Shown here: positions 25,094-33,416 of the stretch, one piece after another
Layout of the letters: the number at the start of each line of letters is the position of its first letter
Position numbering within the stretch: position 1 is the first letter of the stretch
NCBI RefSeq assembly: GCF_937123735.1
Contig: NZ_CAKZKL010000049.1
Span: 1 to 38,368 of the forward strand
From: an uncultured Lentibacter sp.
GTDB lineage: Bacteria; Pseudomonadota; Alphaproteobacteria; Rhodobacterales; Rhodobacteraceae
DNA: 38,368 nucleotides
Direction of reading: 5' to 3'
The notes under the pieces: model-generated
Told to the model about the DNA's origin: nothing
Databases searched by the model: none
The model's input: the letters and a program-made list of their open reading frames with translations, nothing else
Made by a program: the position numbers and the translations under genes

Positions 25094-26692
25094 ATGACCA
25101 CCGGACGTGTAAACCCCAAATTCACCCTTGAGGATCAAGGCATCACAGGGCTTGGCGCTGTTTACTACAACCTGATGGAGCCTGCCCTTGTGGAAGCGGC
25201 GCTGAAGAACGGCGAAGGCACTTTGGGACAGGGCGGCACCTTCCTTGTGACCACAGGCAAGTTCACGGGCCGCTCTCCCAAGGACAAGCATGTGGTGAAA
25301 ACACCGAATGTGGCCGACAGCATCTGGTGGGAAAACAACGCCGAGATGAGCCCCGAGGGCTTTGATGCGCTCTATGAAGACATGATCGCGCATATGAAGG
25401 GCCGCGATTACTATGTGCAGGATTTGGTCGGCGGGGCAGACCCGGAGCTGGCCATAAACGTGCGCATGGTCACAGAGCTGGCCTGGCACAATCTCTTTAT
25501 CCGTCACCTTCTGCGCCGCCCTGAGCGCGCAGCTCTTGACAGCTTCATGGCTGATTTCACGGTGATCAACTGCCCGAGCTTCCAGGCCGACCCCGCCAAG
25601 CACAGCTGCCGCAGCGAAACCGTCATTGCGATGAACTTTGATCGCAAGATGATCCTCATTGGCGGGACGGAATATGCGGGCGAGAACAAGAAATCTGTCT
25701 TCAGCCTGCTCAACTACCTCTTGCCAGAAAAAGGCGTGATGCCGATGCATTGCTCGGCCAACCACGCCACGGGCAACCCTGTGGACACCGCTGTTTTCTT
25801 CGGCCTCTCCGGCACGGGCAAGACAACGCTTTCGGCCGACCCGGCGCGCACGCTCATCGGCGATGACGAGCACGGCTGGTCAGACAAGGGCACGTTCAAC
25901 TTTGAAGGCGGCTGCTACGCCAAGACCATCAACCTCAACCCAGAGGCCGAGCCCGAGATCTATGCGACCACGCAGAAGTTCGGAACCGTTATCGAGAACA
26001 TGGTTTTTGACGAAGAGACCAAAGAGCTTGATTTTGATGATGACAGCCTGACCGCGAACATGCGTTGCGCCTATCCGCTGGAGTATATCTCCAACGCGTC
26101 GGACACGGCTGTGGGCGGCCACCCCAAGAATGTGATCATGCTGACATGCGACGCCTTTGGCGTTTTGCCGCCCATCGCGCGGCTCACCCCTGCGCAGGCG
26201 ATGTATCACTTCCTGTCGGGCTTCACCTCCAAGGTGGCTGGCACAGAGCGCGGTATCACCGAGCCGGAGCCCACATTCTCCACATGCTTTGGTGCGCCCT
26301 TCATGCCGCGCCGCCCCGAGGTTTATGGCAACCTGTTGCGTGACAAGATTGCCAAGCACGGCGCAACCTGCTGGCTGGTGAACACCGGCTGGACAGGCGG
26401 GGCCTATGGCACAGGCTCGCGGATGCCGATCAAGGCGACGCGCGCGTTGCTGACGGCGGCGCTTGACGGCTCGCTCAACGATGCGACCTTCCGCAAGGAC
26501 GAGAACTTCGGCTTTGATGTGCCTGTAACGGTGCAAGGCGTGGACACCGCCCTGCTCGACCCGCGCAGCACATGGGGCGACCGCGCAGCCTATGATGCGC
26601 AGGCTCAAAAACTGGTTGAAATGTTCTCGGCCAATTTCGAGCAATATCTGCCCTATATTGACGAAGATGTGAAAGCGGCCGCCATCGGCTGA
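25094..26692 (+). CDS. pckA: Phosphoenolpyruvate carboxykinase (ATP)
   Basis: A 532-residue ATP-dependent PEPCK, converting oxaloacetate and ATP to phosphoenolpyruvate and CO2, the entry step of gluconeogenesis. Key blocks are [13 protein letters not shown] (substrate-binding Arg), MHCSANHA (metal-binding His), the kinase-1a P-loop [14 protein letters not shown] starting at residue 237, LIGDDEHGW (kinase-2), and [16 protein letters not shown] near the adenine pocket. The ATG at 25094 has AAGGAG ten bases upstream; the frame is open to 25046, but the upstream residues are not family-like. It is divergent from chvI, the known arrangement in alphaproteobacteria, and ends at a good terminator. 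Growth on acetate or other C2 compounds through the ethylmalonyl-CoA pathway would require it. Confidence 0.98.
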   Translation: MTTGRVNPKFTLEDQGITGLGAVYYNLMEPALVEAALKNGEGTLGQGGTFLVTTGKFTGRSPKDKHVVKTPNVADSIWWENNAEMSPEGFDALYEDMIAHMKGRDYYVQDLVGGADPELAINVRMVTELAWHNLFIRHLLRRPERAALDSFMADFTVINCPSFQADPAKHSCRSETVIAMNFDRKMILIGGTEYAGENKKSVFSLLNYLLPEKGVMPMHCSANHATGNPVDTAVFFGLSGTGKTTLSADPARTLIGDDEHGWSDKGTFNFEGGCYAKTINLNPEAEPEIYATTQKFGTVIENMVFDEETKELDFDDDSLTANMRCAYPLEYISNASDTAVGGHPKNVIMLTCDAFGVLPPIARLTPAQAMYHFLSGFTSKVAGTERGITEPEPTFSTCFGAPFMPRRPEVYGNLLRDKIAKHGATCWLVNTGWTGGAYGTGSRMPIKATRALLTAALDGSLNDATFRKDENFGFDVPVTVQGVDTALLDPRSTWGDRAAYDAQAQKLVEMFSANFEQYLPYIDEDVKAAAIG

Positions 26693-26715
26693 GCGCTGGC
26701 AGACTTAGTCTCAAG

Positions 26716-26742
26716 CGGCGTCCTCCTTGGGGCGCCGTTTTT
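26716..26742 (+). terminator. Intrinsic terminator of pckA
   Basis: A 9-base-pair stem (CGGCGTCCT with GGGGCGCCG, two G-T pairs plus one at the top) with loop CCTT is followed by TTTTT. It begins 24 bases past the pckA stop, before the convergent TSUP gene end. Confidence 0.85.
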
Positions 26743-26744
26743 CG

Positions 26745-27512
26745 TTACCCCATCAGGCCGCGGCGCAGCAGGTTGAGCCCGGCAAGGAACAGCACAATCT
26801 GGGTGAGGCGGCGAAAGCCCTTCTGATCGATCCTGTCATGCAGCTTGAAGCCCAGCCACAGGCCCAGAACCGAGGGCACCAGCATGGCCGCTGAAAAGGG
26901 CAGCGTGCGGGCATTCAAAACGCCCGAACCGAGGTGGGAGATCAACAGGATGATCGCGCCGACACCATAGATCACACCCTGAATGCGCAGCGCTTCCTGC
27001 TTGGCCACGTCGCGCGCATTGAGATACATGACCGTGGGCGGCCCCCAAATGCCTGACACCCCGCCTAGGGCACCGGCAACCCCGCCAAACAGGGCTTCCA
27101 GCGGTTTGGAGGCCCCTGTGAAACGCGGCGACACGCCCATCAGCTGCATGGCTGTGAAAAGGCTGACCGCAAGCCCTATTGCCAGCAACAACACATGGCT
27201 TGGCACAAGGCTCACAAGCTGCGCAGAGACCAGCAGCAGCCCCGCCATGGCCATGAGAAACACCTTGTAAGCCCGGATCGAGGCCAGCGCCTCGCTTGGC
27301 CCTTGCCGAAAGGCTTGCAGCGCATTGGTGGCCACCGTCGGCAGGATAAGGCCCGCCAGCGCCAACTCTGGCGAAAGAAAGCTGGACAGACCAGAAATCA
27401 TCACCATGGGCATGGCGAAACCGACCATGCCTTTGACTGTGCCTGCCACCAATGTCACAAAGAGCGCAAGTGCGAAGAGCTCGGGCGAGAGCCCGGAAAA
27501 AAACATATCCAT
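26745..27512 (-). CDS. TSUP (TauE/SafE) family membrane permease
   Basis: A 255-residue protein with about eight hydrophobic helices. The two TSUP repeats are recognisable: GTVKGMVGFAMPMVMISGLSSF near the N-terminus and GVSGIWGPPTVMYL in the second half. This family is associated with uptake or export of sulfonates, sulfoacetate, sulfite or other organosulfur and carboxylate anions. I place the start at ATG 27512 (MDMFFSGLSPEL); the frame continues to 27794 but crosses the neighbouring gene start and has no family character. The ribosome binding site is poor. It is divergent from mcd across about 150 bases that hold an inverted repeat. Substrate unknown. Confidence 0.85.
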   Translation of the reverse strand: MDMFFSGLSPELFALALFVTLVAGTVKGMVGFAMPMVMISGLSSFLSPELALAGLILPTVATNALQAFRQGPSEALASIRAYKVFLMAMAGLLLVSAQLVSLVPSHVLLLAIGLAVSLFTAMQLMGVSPRFTGASKPLEALFGGVAGALGGVSGIWGPPTVMYLNARDVAKQEALRIQGVIYGVGAIILLISHLGSGVLNARTLPFSAAMLVPSVLGLWLGFKLHDRIDQKGFRRLTQIVLFLAGLNLLRRGLMG

Positions 27513-27587
27513 CTTGGAATGTGTATCGTCGCTGAAAACGGAATGCACTCTAAAAATTCTTACGCAATTTTTGATCACTTTGACGCA

Positions 27588-27614
27588 GTGCAGCGTAGCA
27601 ATATTGCGCTGCAC
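27588..27614. promoter_or_regulatory. Inverted repeat between the TSUP gene and mcd
   Basis: GTGCAGCG and CGCTGCAC are perfect 8-base arms separated by 11 bases, and the interior contains GCAATATTGC, itself a 10-base palindrome. It lies 50 bases upstream of the mcd start and 76 bases from the TSUP start, fitting an operator for either divergent gene. It does not resemble the TTTGCAA-type motif reported for the propionyl-CoA regulator PccR, so the binding protein is unknown. Confidence 0.5.
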
Positions 27615-27663
27615 CTGCAAAATAGATAAACCAAAGAAGACCAGAAAGAAGGCTGATTCACCG

Positions 27664-29343
27664 ATGGACGGACACATGACAATGGCACAAAATACGCTTC
27701 TCCCCGATTTGCTTGGCCTCACGGCGGCGGCTGTGGCCCCGGCAGAAGCCCTGCTGGACGTGGCAATTGCCCGGGTCCGCGAGACCGTGAGCAAAGACGG
27801 ACGGGTCTCCGCCAGCCTTCTGGAACAGAACCAAACTGCCGCCCATGGGCTGGCCTGGCTTGCAACCTATGTGGAAAGCCTGCGCCAGATGCAGAAATGG
27901 GCTGAAAGGCTGCAAGCCACAGGCCAGTTCGGCGAGATGGAAGCGCTCATTCACCAGATCGCCTTTGGCGAATACCTGCTGCAAATCACCGGCGGTATCC
28001 AGATGAACCAGGGCGAGGTGGTGCGCTTGCAAGATATCGGGCTGAGCCAAGAGGATGCACGCGGGCTGATGGGCCCCGAGGCGGCGCAGCTCTGCGAGCA
28101 AGGCAATACACAAGCGGCACGCATGGCGCTTGTGGCGCTCATGCAAGAGGGCAAGGCCGAGCTGACGTTTGGCAAGACGGGCCTGGACGAAGAGCTCGAA
28201 ATGATTCGCGAGCAGTTCCGCCGTTATGCTTTGGACAAGGTCGCACCCCATGCGCACGAGTGGCACCTCAAGGATGAGCTGATCCCCATGGAGGTGATCG
28301 AGGAGCTCGCGGAGATGGGTGTCTTCGGCCTGACAATTCCTGAGGAATTTGGCGGTTTCGGCCTGTCGAAAGCCTCTATGGTTGTTGTCTCCGAAGAGCT
28401 GAGCCGCGGCTATATCGGCGTCGGCTCGCTGGGCACGCGCTCCGAGATCGCCGCCGAGCTGATCTTGGCCGGTGGCACGCAGGCGCAAAAAGAAAACTGG
28501 TTGCCCAAGCTCGCCAGCGCCGAAATCCTGCCCACGGCGGTCTTTACCGAGCCGAACACCGGCTCAGATCTGGGCGCGTTGCGCACGCGGGCTGTTAAAA
28601 ACGCGGAAGGCGATTACGAGATCACCGGCAACAAAACCTGGATCACCCATGCAGCGCGCACCCATGTGATGACGCTTCTGGCACGCACAGACCCAGAAAG
28701 CACGGATCACAAGGGCCTGTCGATGTTTTTGGCCGAAAAGACCCCCGGTACCGACGAGGCCCCCTTCCCCACCGAGGGCATGACGGGCGGCGAAATCGAG
28801 GTGCTGGGCTATCGTGGCATGAAAGAATACGAGCTGGCCTTTGATGGCTTCAAGGTGAAGGGCGAGAACCTCCTCGGCTCCGAGGAAGGTCAGGGCTTCA
28901 AACAGCTCATGCAGACATTCGAGGCTGCGCGCATCCAAACTGCGGCGCGTGCCGTGGGTGTTGCACAATCCGCGCTCGATGTGGGGCTGCAATATGGCGA
29001 AGATCGCAAACAATTTGGTAAATCCCTGATCAGTTTCCCGCGCGTGGCCGGAAAACTGGCCATGATGGCAGTCGAAATCATGGTGGCGCGCCAACTCACC
29101 TACTTCTCGGCCTGGGAAAAGGACAACGACCGCCGTTGCGACTTGGAAGCCGGGATGGCCAAACTCCTGGGGGCCCGCGTGGCCTGGAGCGCCGCAGACA
29201 ATGCATTGCAAATCCATGGTGGAAATGGCTTCGCGCTGGAATACCAGATCAGTCGTATCCTGTGTGACGCGCGTATTCTGAATATCTTCGAGGGTGCGGC
29301 AGAAATTCAAGCACAAGTTATCGCACGCCGTTTGCTTGGCTGA
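27664..29343 (+). CDS. mcd: (2S)-methylsuccinyl-CoA dehydrogenase
   Basis: A 559-residue flavin acyl-CoA dehydrogenase with an N-terminal extension of about 165 residues (ending near GKTGLDEELEMIREQF) before the usual domains. That extension, with AAHGLAWLATYVESLRQM and IHQIAFGEYLLQI, is the mark of Mcd in the ethylmalonyl-CoA pathway, which oxidises (2S)-methylsuccinyl-CoA to mesaconyl-CoA. Core blocks are TEPNTGSDLGALRT, TWITHAART (FAD/substrate), DRKQFGK, and the C-terminal IFEGAAEIQAQVIARRLLG. Electrons go to ETF, encoded 8 kb upstream. The ATG at 27664 is preferred (ATG 27676 is possible); the open frame back to 27325 overlaps the divergent gene and is not family-like. A generic acyl-CoA dehydrogenase is the alternative, but the extension argues against it. 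Confidence 0.9.
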   Translation: MDGHMTMAQNTLLPDLLGLTAAAVAPAEALLDVAIARVRETVSKDGRVSASLLEQNQTAAHGLAWLATYVESLRQMQKWAERLQATGQFGEMEALIHQIAFGEYLLQITGGIQMNQGEVVRLQDIGLSQEDARGLMGPEAAQLCEQGNTQAARMALVALMQEGKAELTFGKTGLDEELEMIREQFRRYALDKVAPHAHEWHLKDELIPMEVIEELAEMGVFGLTIPEEFGGFGLSKASMVVVSEELSRGYIGVGSLGTRSEIAAELILAGGTQAQKENWLPKLASAEILPTAVFTEPNTGSDLGALRTRAVKNAEGDYEITGNKTWITHAARTHVMTLLARTDPESTDHKGLSMFLAEKTPGTDEAPFPTEGMTGGEIEVLGYRGMKEYELAFDGFKVKGENLLGSEEGQGFKQLMQTFEAARIQTAARAVGVAQSALDVGLQYGEDRKQFGKSLISFPRVAGKLAMMAVEIMVARQLTYFSAWEKDNDRRCDLEAGMAKLLGARVAWSAADNALQIHGGNGFALEYQISRILCDARILNIFEGAAEIQAQVIARRLLG

Positions 29344-29353
29344 GACAGTTCGA

Positions 29354-29372
29354 ATTTTTGCTACGCAAAAAT
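29354..29372 (+). terminator. Hairpin after mcd
   Basis: ATTTTTGC and GCAAAAAT form an 8-base-pair stem around TAC, ten bases after the mcd stop. No proper T-run follows, so termination may depend on it together with the second hairpin at 29381-29399 (CTGGGGGC stem, TTT loop). Confidence 0.5.
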
Positions 29373-29407
29373 CCGACCAGCTGGGGGCTTTGCCCCCAGA
29401 CCCCCAA

Positions 29408-29428
29408 GGTATTTTGAACCAGAAGAAG
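29408..29428 (+). repeat. Dispersed intergenic repeat, copy D
   Basis: Core GGTATTTTGAACCAGAAG plus three bases, differing at two positions from copies B and C. It follows ACCCCCAA and the CTGGGGGC hairpin at 29381-29399, the same order of C-run, hairpin and core as copy B. Confidence 0.7.
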
Positions 29429-29479
29429 CACAAGACCGTTTTTTTGCCCGTCGGGCTTTGTTACTCGCCTTGCACGTCT

Positions 29480-29500
29480 TTTTTATTGCCATAAATATCC
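29480..29500 (-). repeat. Dispersed intergenic repeat, copy E (diverged form)
   Basis: On the minus strand it reads GGATATTTATGGCAATAAAA, closest to copy A. It is preceded on that strand by a GGGGGGC-TTT-GCCCCCC hairpin (29510-29527) and by the GACGCGCCGAAGG element (29534-29546), as in copy A. It lies 60 bases past the stop of the minus-strand sulfatase gene and could terminate it. Confidence 0.7.
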
Positions 29501-29561
29501 TGGGGGTCCGGGGGGCAAAGCCCCCCGGCGGGTCGACGCGCCGAAGGTGCGGCGAAAGCTT

Positions 29562-31232
29562 TTAGCTCTTCTTCAGAGCCTGCCAAGGCATGGCCTTGCG
29601 CCTACGGTATTTCACTGTCAGCTCCGCATCCATGTCGCCCTCTTCCGGCACGCCAATGACGATGCCTTTTCGGCTTTTCGCAGAGCGGCGGGCCATCAGG
29701 CTGTCGTGGCTGATTGTGGTGCGCTGCGACACGCGGCGCGCCCAGGCGTTGAGTTTCTCATACATGACCGCAATCACCTCGGCATGGGCAGCACTTGCGC
29801 CAAGGTCCGTGAGTTCTTGAGGGTCGGTTTCAAGATCAAACAGCATGGGTCTGTCCCCGGTCTCGAAGTGGATGAGTTTGTAGCGGGTATCGGCGACCAT
29901 ATACATTTGCGCCTGCTCGATGCTGGCGCCTGTGAGCCGCGCTACGGGCGCGCCGGAGTAGTCGTATTCACAGATCACCACATCGCGCTGCGTGTCCGCT
30001 GCTATGCCATGCAGCAGTGGCACAAGGCTTTCGCCTTCCAGAACATGCGGCAGGGCCTCGCCCCCCGACATTTCCAGAAAGGTCGGCACAAGGTCGATGC
30101 TTTCCACCAGAGCCTCTGAGACCATTCCGCGGGTGGCGTCCGCTTGCGGCGAGGGATCATAGATGATCAGCGGAACGCGCACGCTTTGCTCATAAAAGAA
30201 CGTCTTTTCACCCAGCCAGTGATCACCCAGAAAATCACCATGATCCGAGGTGAGCGCAATTACGGTATCTTCCCAGCGGCCGGTTTGTTTGAGCCAGTCA
30301 AACAGCCGGCCCATCTGATCATCAACTTGTTTGATAAGGCCCATATAGGCCGGAATCACCGCCTCGCGCACATCTTCGCGCGAGAAACTACGGCCCACGG
30401 GCGTATCCATAAAAGCCTTGAGCACGGGGTGGGCCTGCTGGCGCTCGGCCTCCGCGCGCACCACGGGCAGAACGTGTTCGGGGCCGAACATGGAGGCGTA
30501 GGGTTCAGGCACGATATATGGCCAGTGCGGCTTGATATAGCTCAGGTGGCAGCACCAGGGGCCTTGGGTGGCTTCCATAAACTCCATTGCGCGGGTGGTG
30601 AGGTAGGGTGTTTCGCTGTCGGGTTCGTCAATATTGGCCGCATAGGCAGAGTTTTTGAGGAACCAGCCCGAGATCACATTGCCCTCCTCATCCAGCGCCG
30701 AATTGGCAAAGTCGTGCCAGGGGTTGTCGCTCTCGTAGCCTTTGGCGCGCAGCCAGTCGTTGTAGGCCATTGCGCCGCGAGGGTCGTAGCTGCCATCGGG
30801 GCCCTCAGGCTTCATGCCATCGTCGCGCTCAAACACATCAAAGCCGCATTCCGCAACGCGCACGCCGATGACGGAATCCGGCTCAAGGCCAAGGCGCGCC
30901 ATGCCGTCGGCATCGGCCTCCATATGGGTTTTGCCCACAAGCCAGCTGTTGACACCCACGGCGCGCAGATGGTCGCCCAGCGTCTGCTCGCCCACCTTGA
31001 GGGGGATTTTGTTGTTGGAGGCGCCGTGGCTATGCACATAGCGCCCCGTATAGGTGCTCATTCGCGAAGAACCGCAGATGGGCGACTGGATATAGGCACG
31101 GTTGAAGCGCACGCCTTGGGAGGCGAGCCAGTCGATATTGGGCGTGTGCAGATGCGGATGGCCATAGCAGCTCAGATAATCCCAGCGCAGTTGGTCAAAC
31201 ATGATGAACAGGATATTCTTTTTGGCAGCCAT
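29562..31232 (-). CDS. Sulfatase-superfamily hydrolase (sulfatase or phosphonate monoesterase type)
   Basis: A 556-residue alkaline phosphatase superfamily enzyme. Counted from the ATG at 31232, metal-binding Asp13 lies in IMFDQLR, and the nucleophile region is SPICGSSRMSTYTGR with Cys53 expected to become formylglycine. Later metal ligands appear in LTSDHGDFLGDH. The family includes arylsulfatases, choline sulfatases and phosphonate monoester hydrolases; no signal peptide is present, so it is cytoplasmic. The modification core is C-G-S-S-R rather than the classical C-x-P-x-R. An upstream in-frame ATG at 31268 adds twelve non-family residues. It follows the acyl-CoA synthetase on the same strand. 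The substrate is not identifiable; a sulfate or phosphonate ester of an organic compound is likely. Confidence 0.87.
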   Translation of the reverse strand: MAAKKNILFIMFDQLRWDYLSCYGHPHLHTPNIDWLASQGVRFNRAYIQSPICGSSRMSTYTGRYVHSHGASNNKIPLKVGEQTLGDHLRAVGVNSWLVGKTHMEADADGMARLGLEPDSVIGVRVAECGFDVFERDDGMKPEGPDGSYDPRGAMAYNDWLRAKGYESDNPWHDFANSALDEEGNVISGWFLKNSAYAANIDEPDSETPYLTTRAMEFMEATQGPWCCHLSYIKPHWPYIVPEPYASMFGPEHVLPVVRAEAERQQAHPVLKAFMDTPVGRSFSREDVREAVIPAYMGLIKQVDDQMGRLFDWLKQTGRWEDTVIALTSDHGDFLGDHWLGEKTFFYEQSVRVPLIIYDPSPQADATRGMVSEALVESIDLVPTFLEMSGGEALPHVLEGESLVPLLHGIAADTQRDVVICEYDYSGAPVARLTGASIEQAQMYMVADTRYKLIHFETGDRPMLFDLETDPQELTDLGASAAHAEVIAVMYEKLNAWARRVSQRTTISHDSLMARRSAKSRKGIVIGVPEEGDMDAELTVKYRRRKAMPWQALKKS

Positions 31233-31280
31233 GGCAGCCCCCGCGAGCTTAGTTGATGTGTTAAGCATCTCTTACCGCAA

Positions 31281-31318
31281 AGAAACAGGGCCGCAAAGCT
31301 TTTGCTCTACGGCCCCTG
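31281..31318 (-). terminator. Probable terminator between the acyl-CoA synthetase and sulfatase genes
   Basis: On the minus strand CAGGGGCCG pairs with CGGCCCTG around an inner GCAAA-TTTGC stem, and TTTCTTTG follows. It begins about 30 bases past the synthetase stop. It suggests that the sulfatase gene has its own promoter. Confidence 0.55.
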
Positions 31319-31347
31319 ATTTGCATCGGCTTTGGAGAACGTGCCCC

Positions 31348-33228
31348 TCAGGCCGCCCATTCCCAGGGGCGGGTAAAGCTGCCCAATACCTTGCCGACTT
31401 CCTCATCGCTGGCACCATTGGCGGCGAGCTGGGCGACGAGCCCACGCTTTTTGTCATCAACCACACTGGTGACGCGGGCTGCCACGCCAGCCTCTTCCAG
31501 CGCAGCGTTATAGACCCGCGTGATCGCGGATTTGCGCAGATCGGGTTTGAAGACCTTGCCAACGGCTGTCTTGGGCAGCTCGGACAATACCTCGATATGT
31601 TTGGGAAAGGCCGCGCGCTCGTGAATGTGTTTCTGGGCATGTTCCATGAGGTCTTCGGCTGTGACGGTGGCCCCGGCCACCAGCTCGACATAGGCGCAGG
31701 GCAGTTCGCCCGCGTGGGCGTCGGGCTGGCCGATGGCCCCTGCGAAAGCCACATCCTGATGGGCCAGAAGTGCGTCTTCGATCTCAGCGGGATCAATGTT
31801 ATGGCCACCGCGTATGATCAGGTCTTTGGCACGGCCCGTGATCCAGATGTATCCCTGCGGATCTTTGCGTCCCAGATCGCCGGTGCGCAGATATTTGTCG
31901 TGATAGTAGAGATCCACATTCTTATCGGCTTCCGTATACGTGTTGCCGGCCCAAACGCCTGGCCCGGCCACGCAGATTTCCCCGATTTCATCGGGGGCGC
32001 ACTCTTCGGGGCCGTTGCCTTTTTGGGCGATAATGCGCACATCCGTATAGGGAAACTGCAAACCAACAGAGCCCACACGTTTTTCTCCGTCAACCGGATT
32101 GATCGAGACCAGAACGGTGGCTTCCGTGAGCCCGTAGCCCTCAATGATCTGGATGCCGGTGGATTTGGTAAAGCGGTTGAAAAGCTCCAGAGGCATGGGG
32201 GCAGAGCCGGAAAAGGCATTTTTGACCTTAGACACATCTGCGTCGACAGGGCGTTGCATCAGCGCAGAGACGGCTGTGGGCACGGTGATGACAAACGTTG
32301 TGCCCCAGCGCTCGCAGAGCTTCCAGAAATTGTCAAACACGCCGTCACCGCGATACCCCGCCGGAGTCGGGAAGACTACATGGGCGCCCGATTTGACCAT
32401 GGCCATGAGAATGACGTGGCAGGCAAAGACATGAAACAGCGGCAGCGGGCACATGACGCTCTCGTATTCGTCAAACAGCAGCTCATGACCAAGCCAACCC
32501 TGATAGATGATACCGGAATTCTTGTGTTGCGCGACCTTGGGCATACCGGTTGTTCCGCCAGTATGGAAATAGGCGGCCACACGGTCTACTTTGCGGTCTT
32601 CAAAGGTGAGGGTCTTTGGCTGTTTGGCCAGCTCGGCATTGAAGCTTTTCACGTCGGCGTGGTGGTTAACGGTCATCTTCGGGCGCAGAAGCGGGACAAT
32701 CCAGCTCTTGGGCGGGGTGAGATAGCGGTTGAGATCGACCGTGAGAATGGTGTGCACGCCGGGCGCGTGCTTCACGGCTTCAGCGGTTTTCTGGGCCACG
32801 TCGGTTTTGGGGAAGTTCTTGAGCGTGACCACAACTTTGGCCTTGGTTTCGCGCAGGATGGCAGCGATCTGCTCGGCCTCCAGCAGCGGGTTGATCGGAT
32901 TGACTATCCCCGCGGTCATTCCGCCCATGAGCGCCACAGCGGTTTCCGTGGCATTGGGCATGACCAAGGCGACAACATCGCCCTCGCTCACACCCAGGGA
33001 GCGGAACAGGTTGGCAGCTTGGCACGTTTGCTCGTGAAAGGCGCGCCAGCTCAGGGTTTCGGCCTTATCGGTGGGGCCAGACAAGAGCTGGTAGCTGACA
33101 GCCGGACGATCGGGGAATTTTCCGGCCGTGATGGCGAGCATTTCATATACGGTTGTCGGCTTGTCGCGTGCCTCCCAGGGCATTGCAGCGGTCATGTCCA
33201 GACTGTCTTGTAGCGTGCCAAACTTCAT
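31348..33228 (-). CDS. Acyl-CoA synthetase (AMP-forming)
   Basis: A 626-residue ANL-superfamily enzyme activating a carboxylic acid to its acyl-adenylate and then its CoA thioester. Motifs are HTGGTTGMPK (residues 222-231, ATP phosphate binding), GYGLTEATV, the hinge region YLRTGDLG, and the catalytic C-terminal lysine in TAVGKVFKPDL. It is longer than the usual 540-560 residues, with extra sequence after the TGGTTG domain and a C-terminal tail ending RPWEWAA. A GGAGGA ribosome binding site stands six bases ahead of the ATG. The likely substrate is a medium or aromatic acid, but this cannot be read directly. It is divergent from the amidohydrolase gene and followed by a probable terminator. 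Confidence 0.9.
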   Translation of the reverse strand: MKFGTLQDSLDMTAAMPWEARDKPTTVYEMLAITAGKFPDRPAVSYQLLSGPTDKAETLSWRAFHEQTCQAANLFRSLGVSEGDVVALVMPNATETAVALMGGMTAGIVNPINPLLEAEQIAAILRETKAKVVVTLKNFPKTDVAQKTAEAVKHAPGVHTILTVDLNRYLTPPKSWIVPLLRPKMTVNHHADVKSFNAELAKQPKTLTFEDRKVDRVAAYFHTGGTTGMPKVAQHKNSGIIYQGWLGHELLFDEYESVMCPLPLFHVFACHVILMAMVKSGAHVVFPTPAGYRGDGVFDNFWKLCERWGTTFVITVPTAVSALMQRPVDADVSKVKNAFSGSAPMPLELFNRFTKSTGIQIIEGYGLTEATVLVSINPVDGEKRVGSVGLQFPYTDVRIIAQKGNGPEECAPDEIGEICVAGPGVWAGNTYTEADKNVDLYYHDKYLRTGDLGRKDPQGYIWITGRAKDLIIRGGHNIDPAEIEDALLAHQDVAFAGAIGQPDAHAGELPCAYVELVAGATVTAEDLMEHAQKHIHERAAFPKHIEVLSELPKTAVGKVFKPDLRKSAITRVYNAALEEAGVAARVTSVVDDKKRGLVAQLAANGASDEEVGKVLGSFTRPWEWAA

Positions 33229-33416
33229 TGTGGTTCCTCCCTATGGCACTTTTTGCAAGTGCTCTGTGAAAGATATAGTGTCGCGGTTTGAAATGTCACG
33301 CAAGAGGCGCGGCGCAACGTCAGCTTGGAACCGGCGGGCCGACACTTGTATTTGCAACCGTGCCTTGTCTTTTATGCTATGTGCAATCTTTACCGCCCCG
33401 AAAAGGACACCTCAAA

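Noticed and set aside
27325..27663. 113-residue extension of mcd upstream of 27664
   Set aside because: It would overlap the divergent permease gene and the intergenic inverted repeat, and the residues show no family character.
31201..33213. 670-codon open frame on the plus strand
   Set aside because: Antisense to the acyl-CoA synthetase, which has all ANL motifs. No ribosome binding site or domain supports the plus frame.
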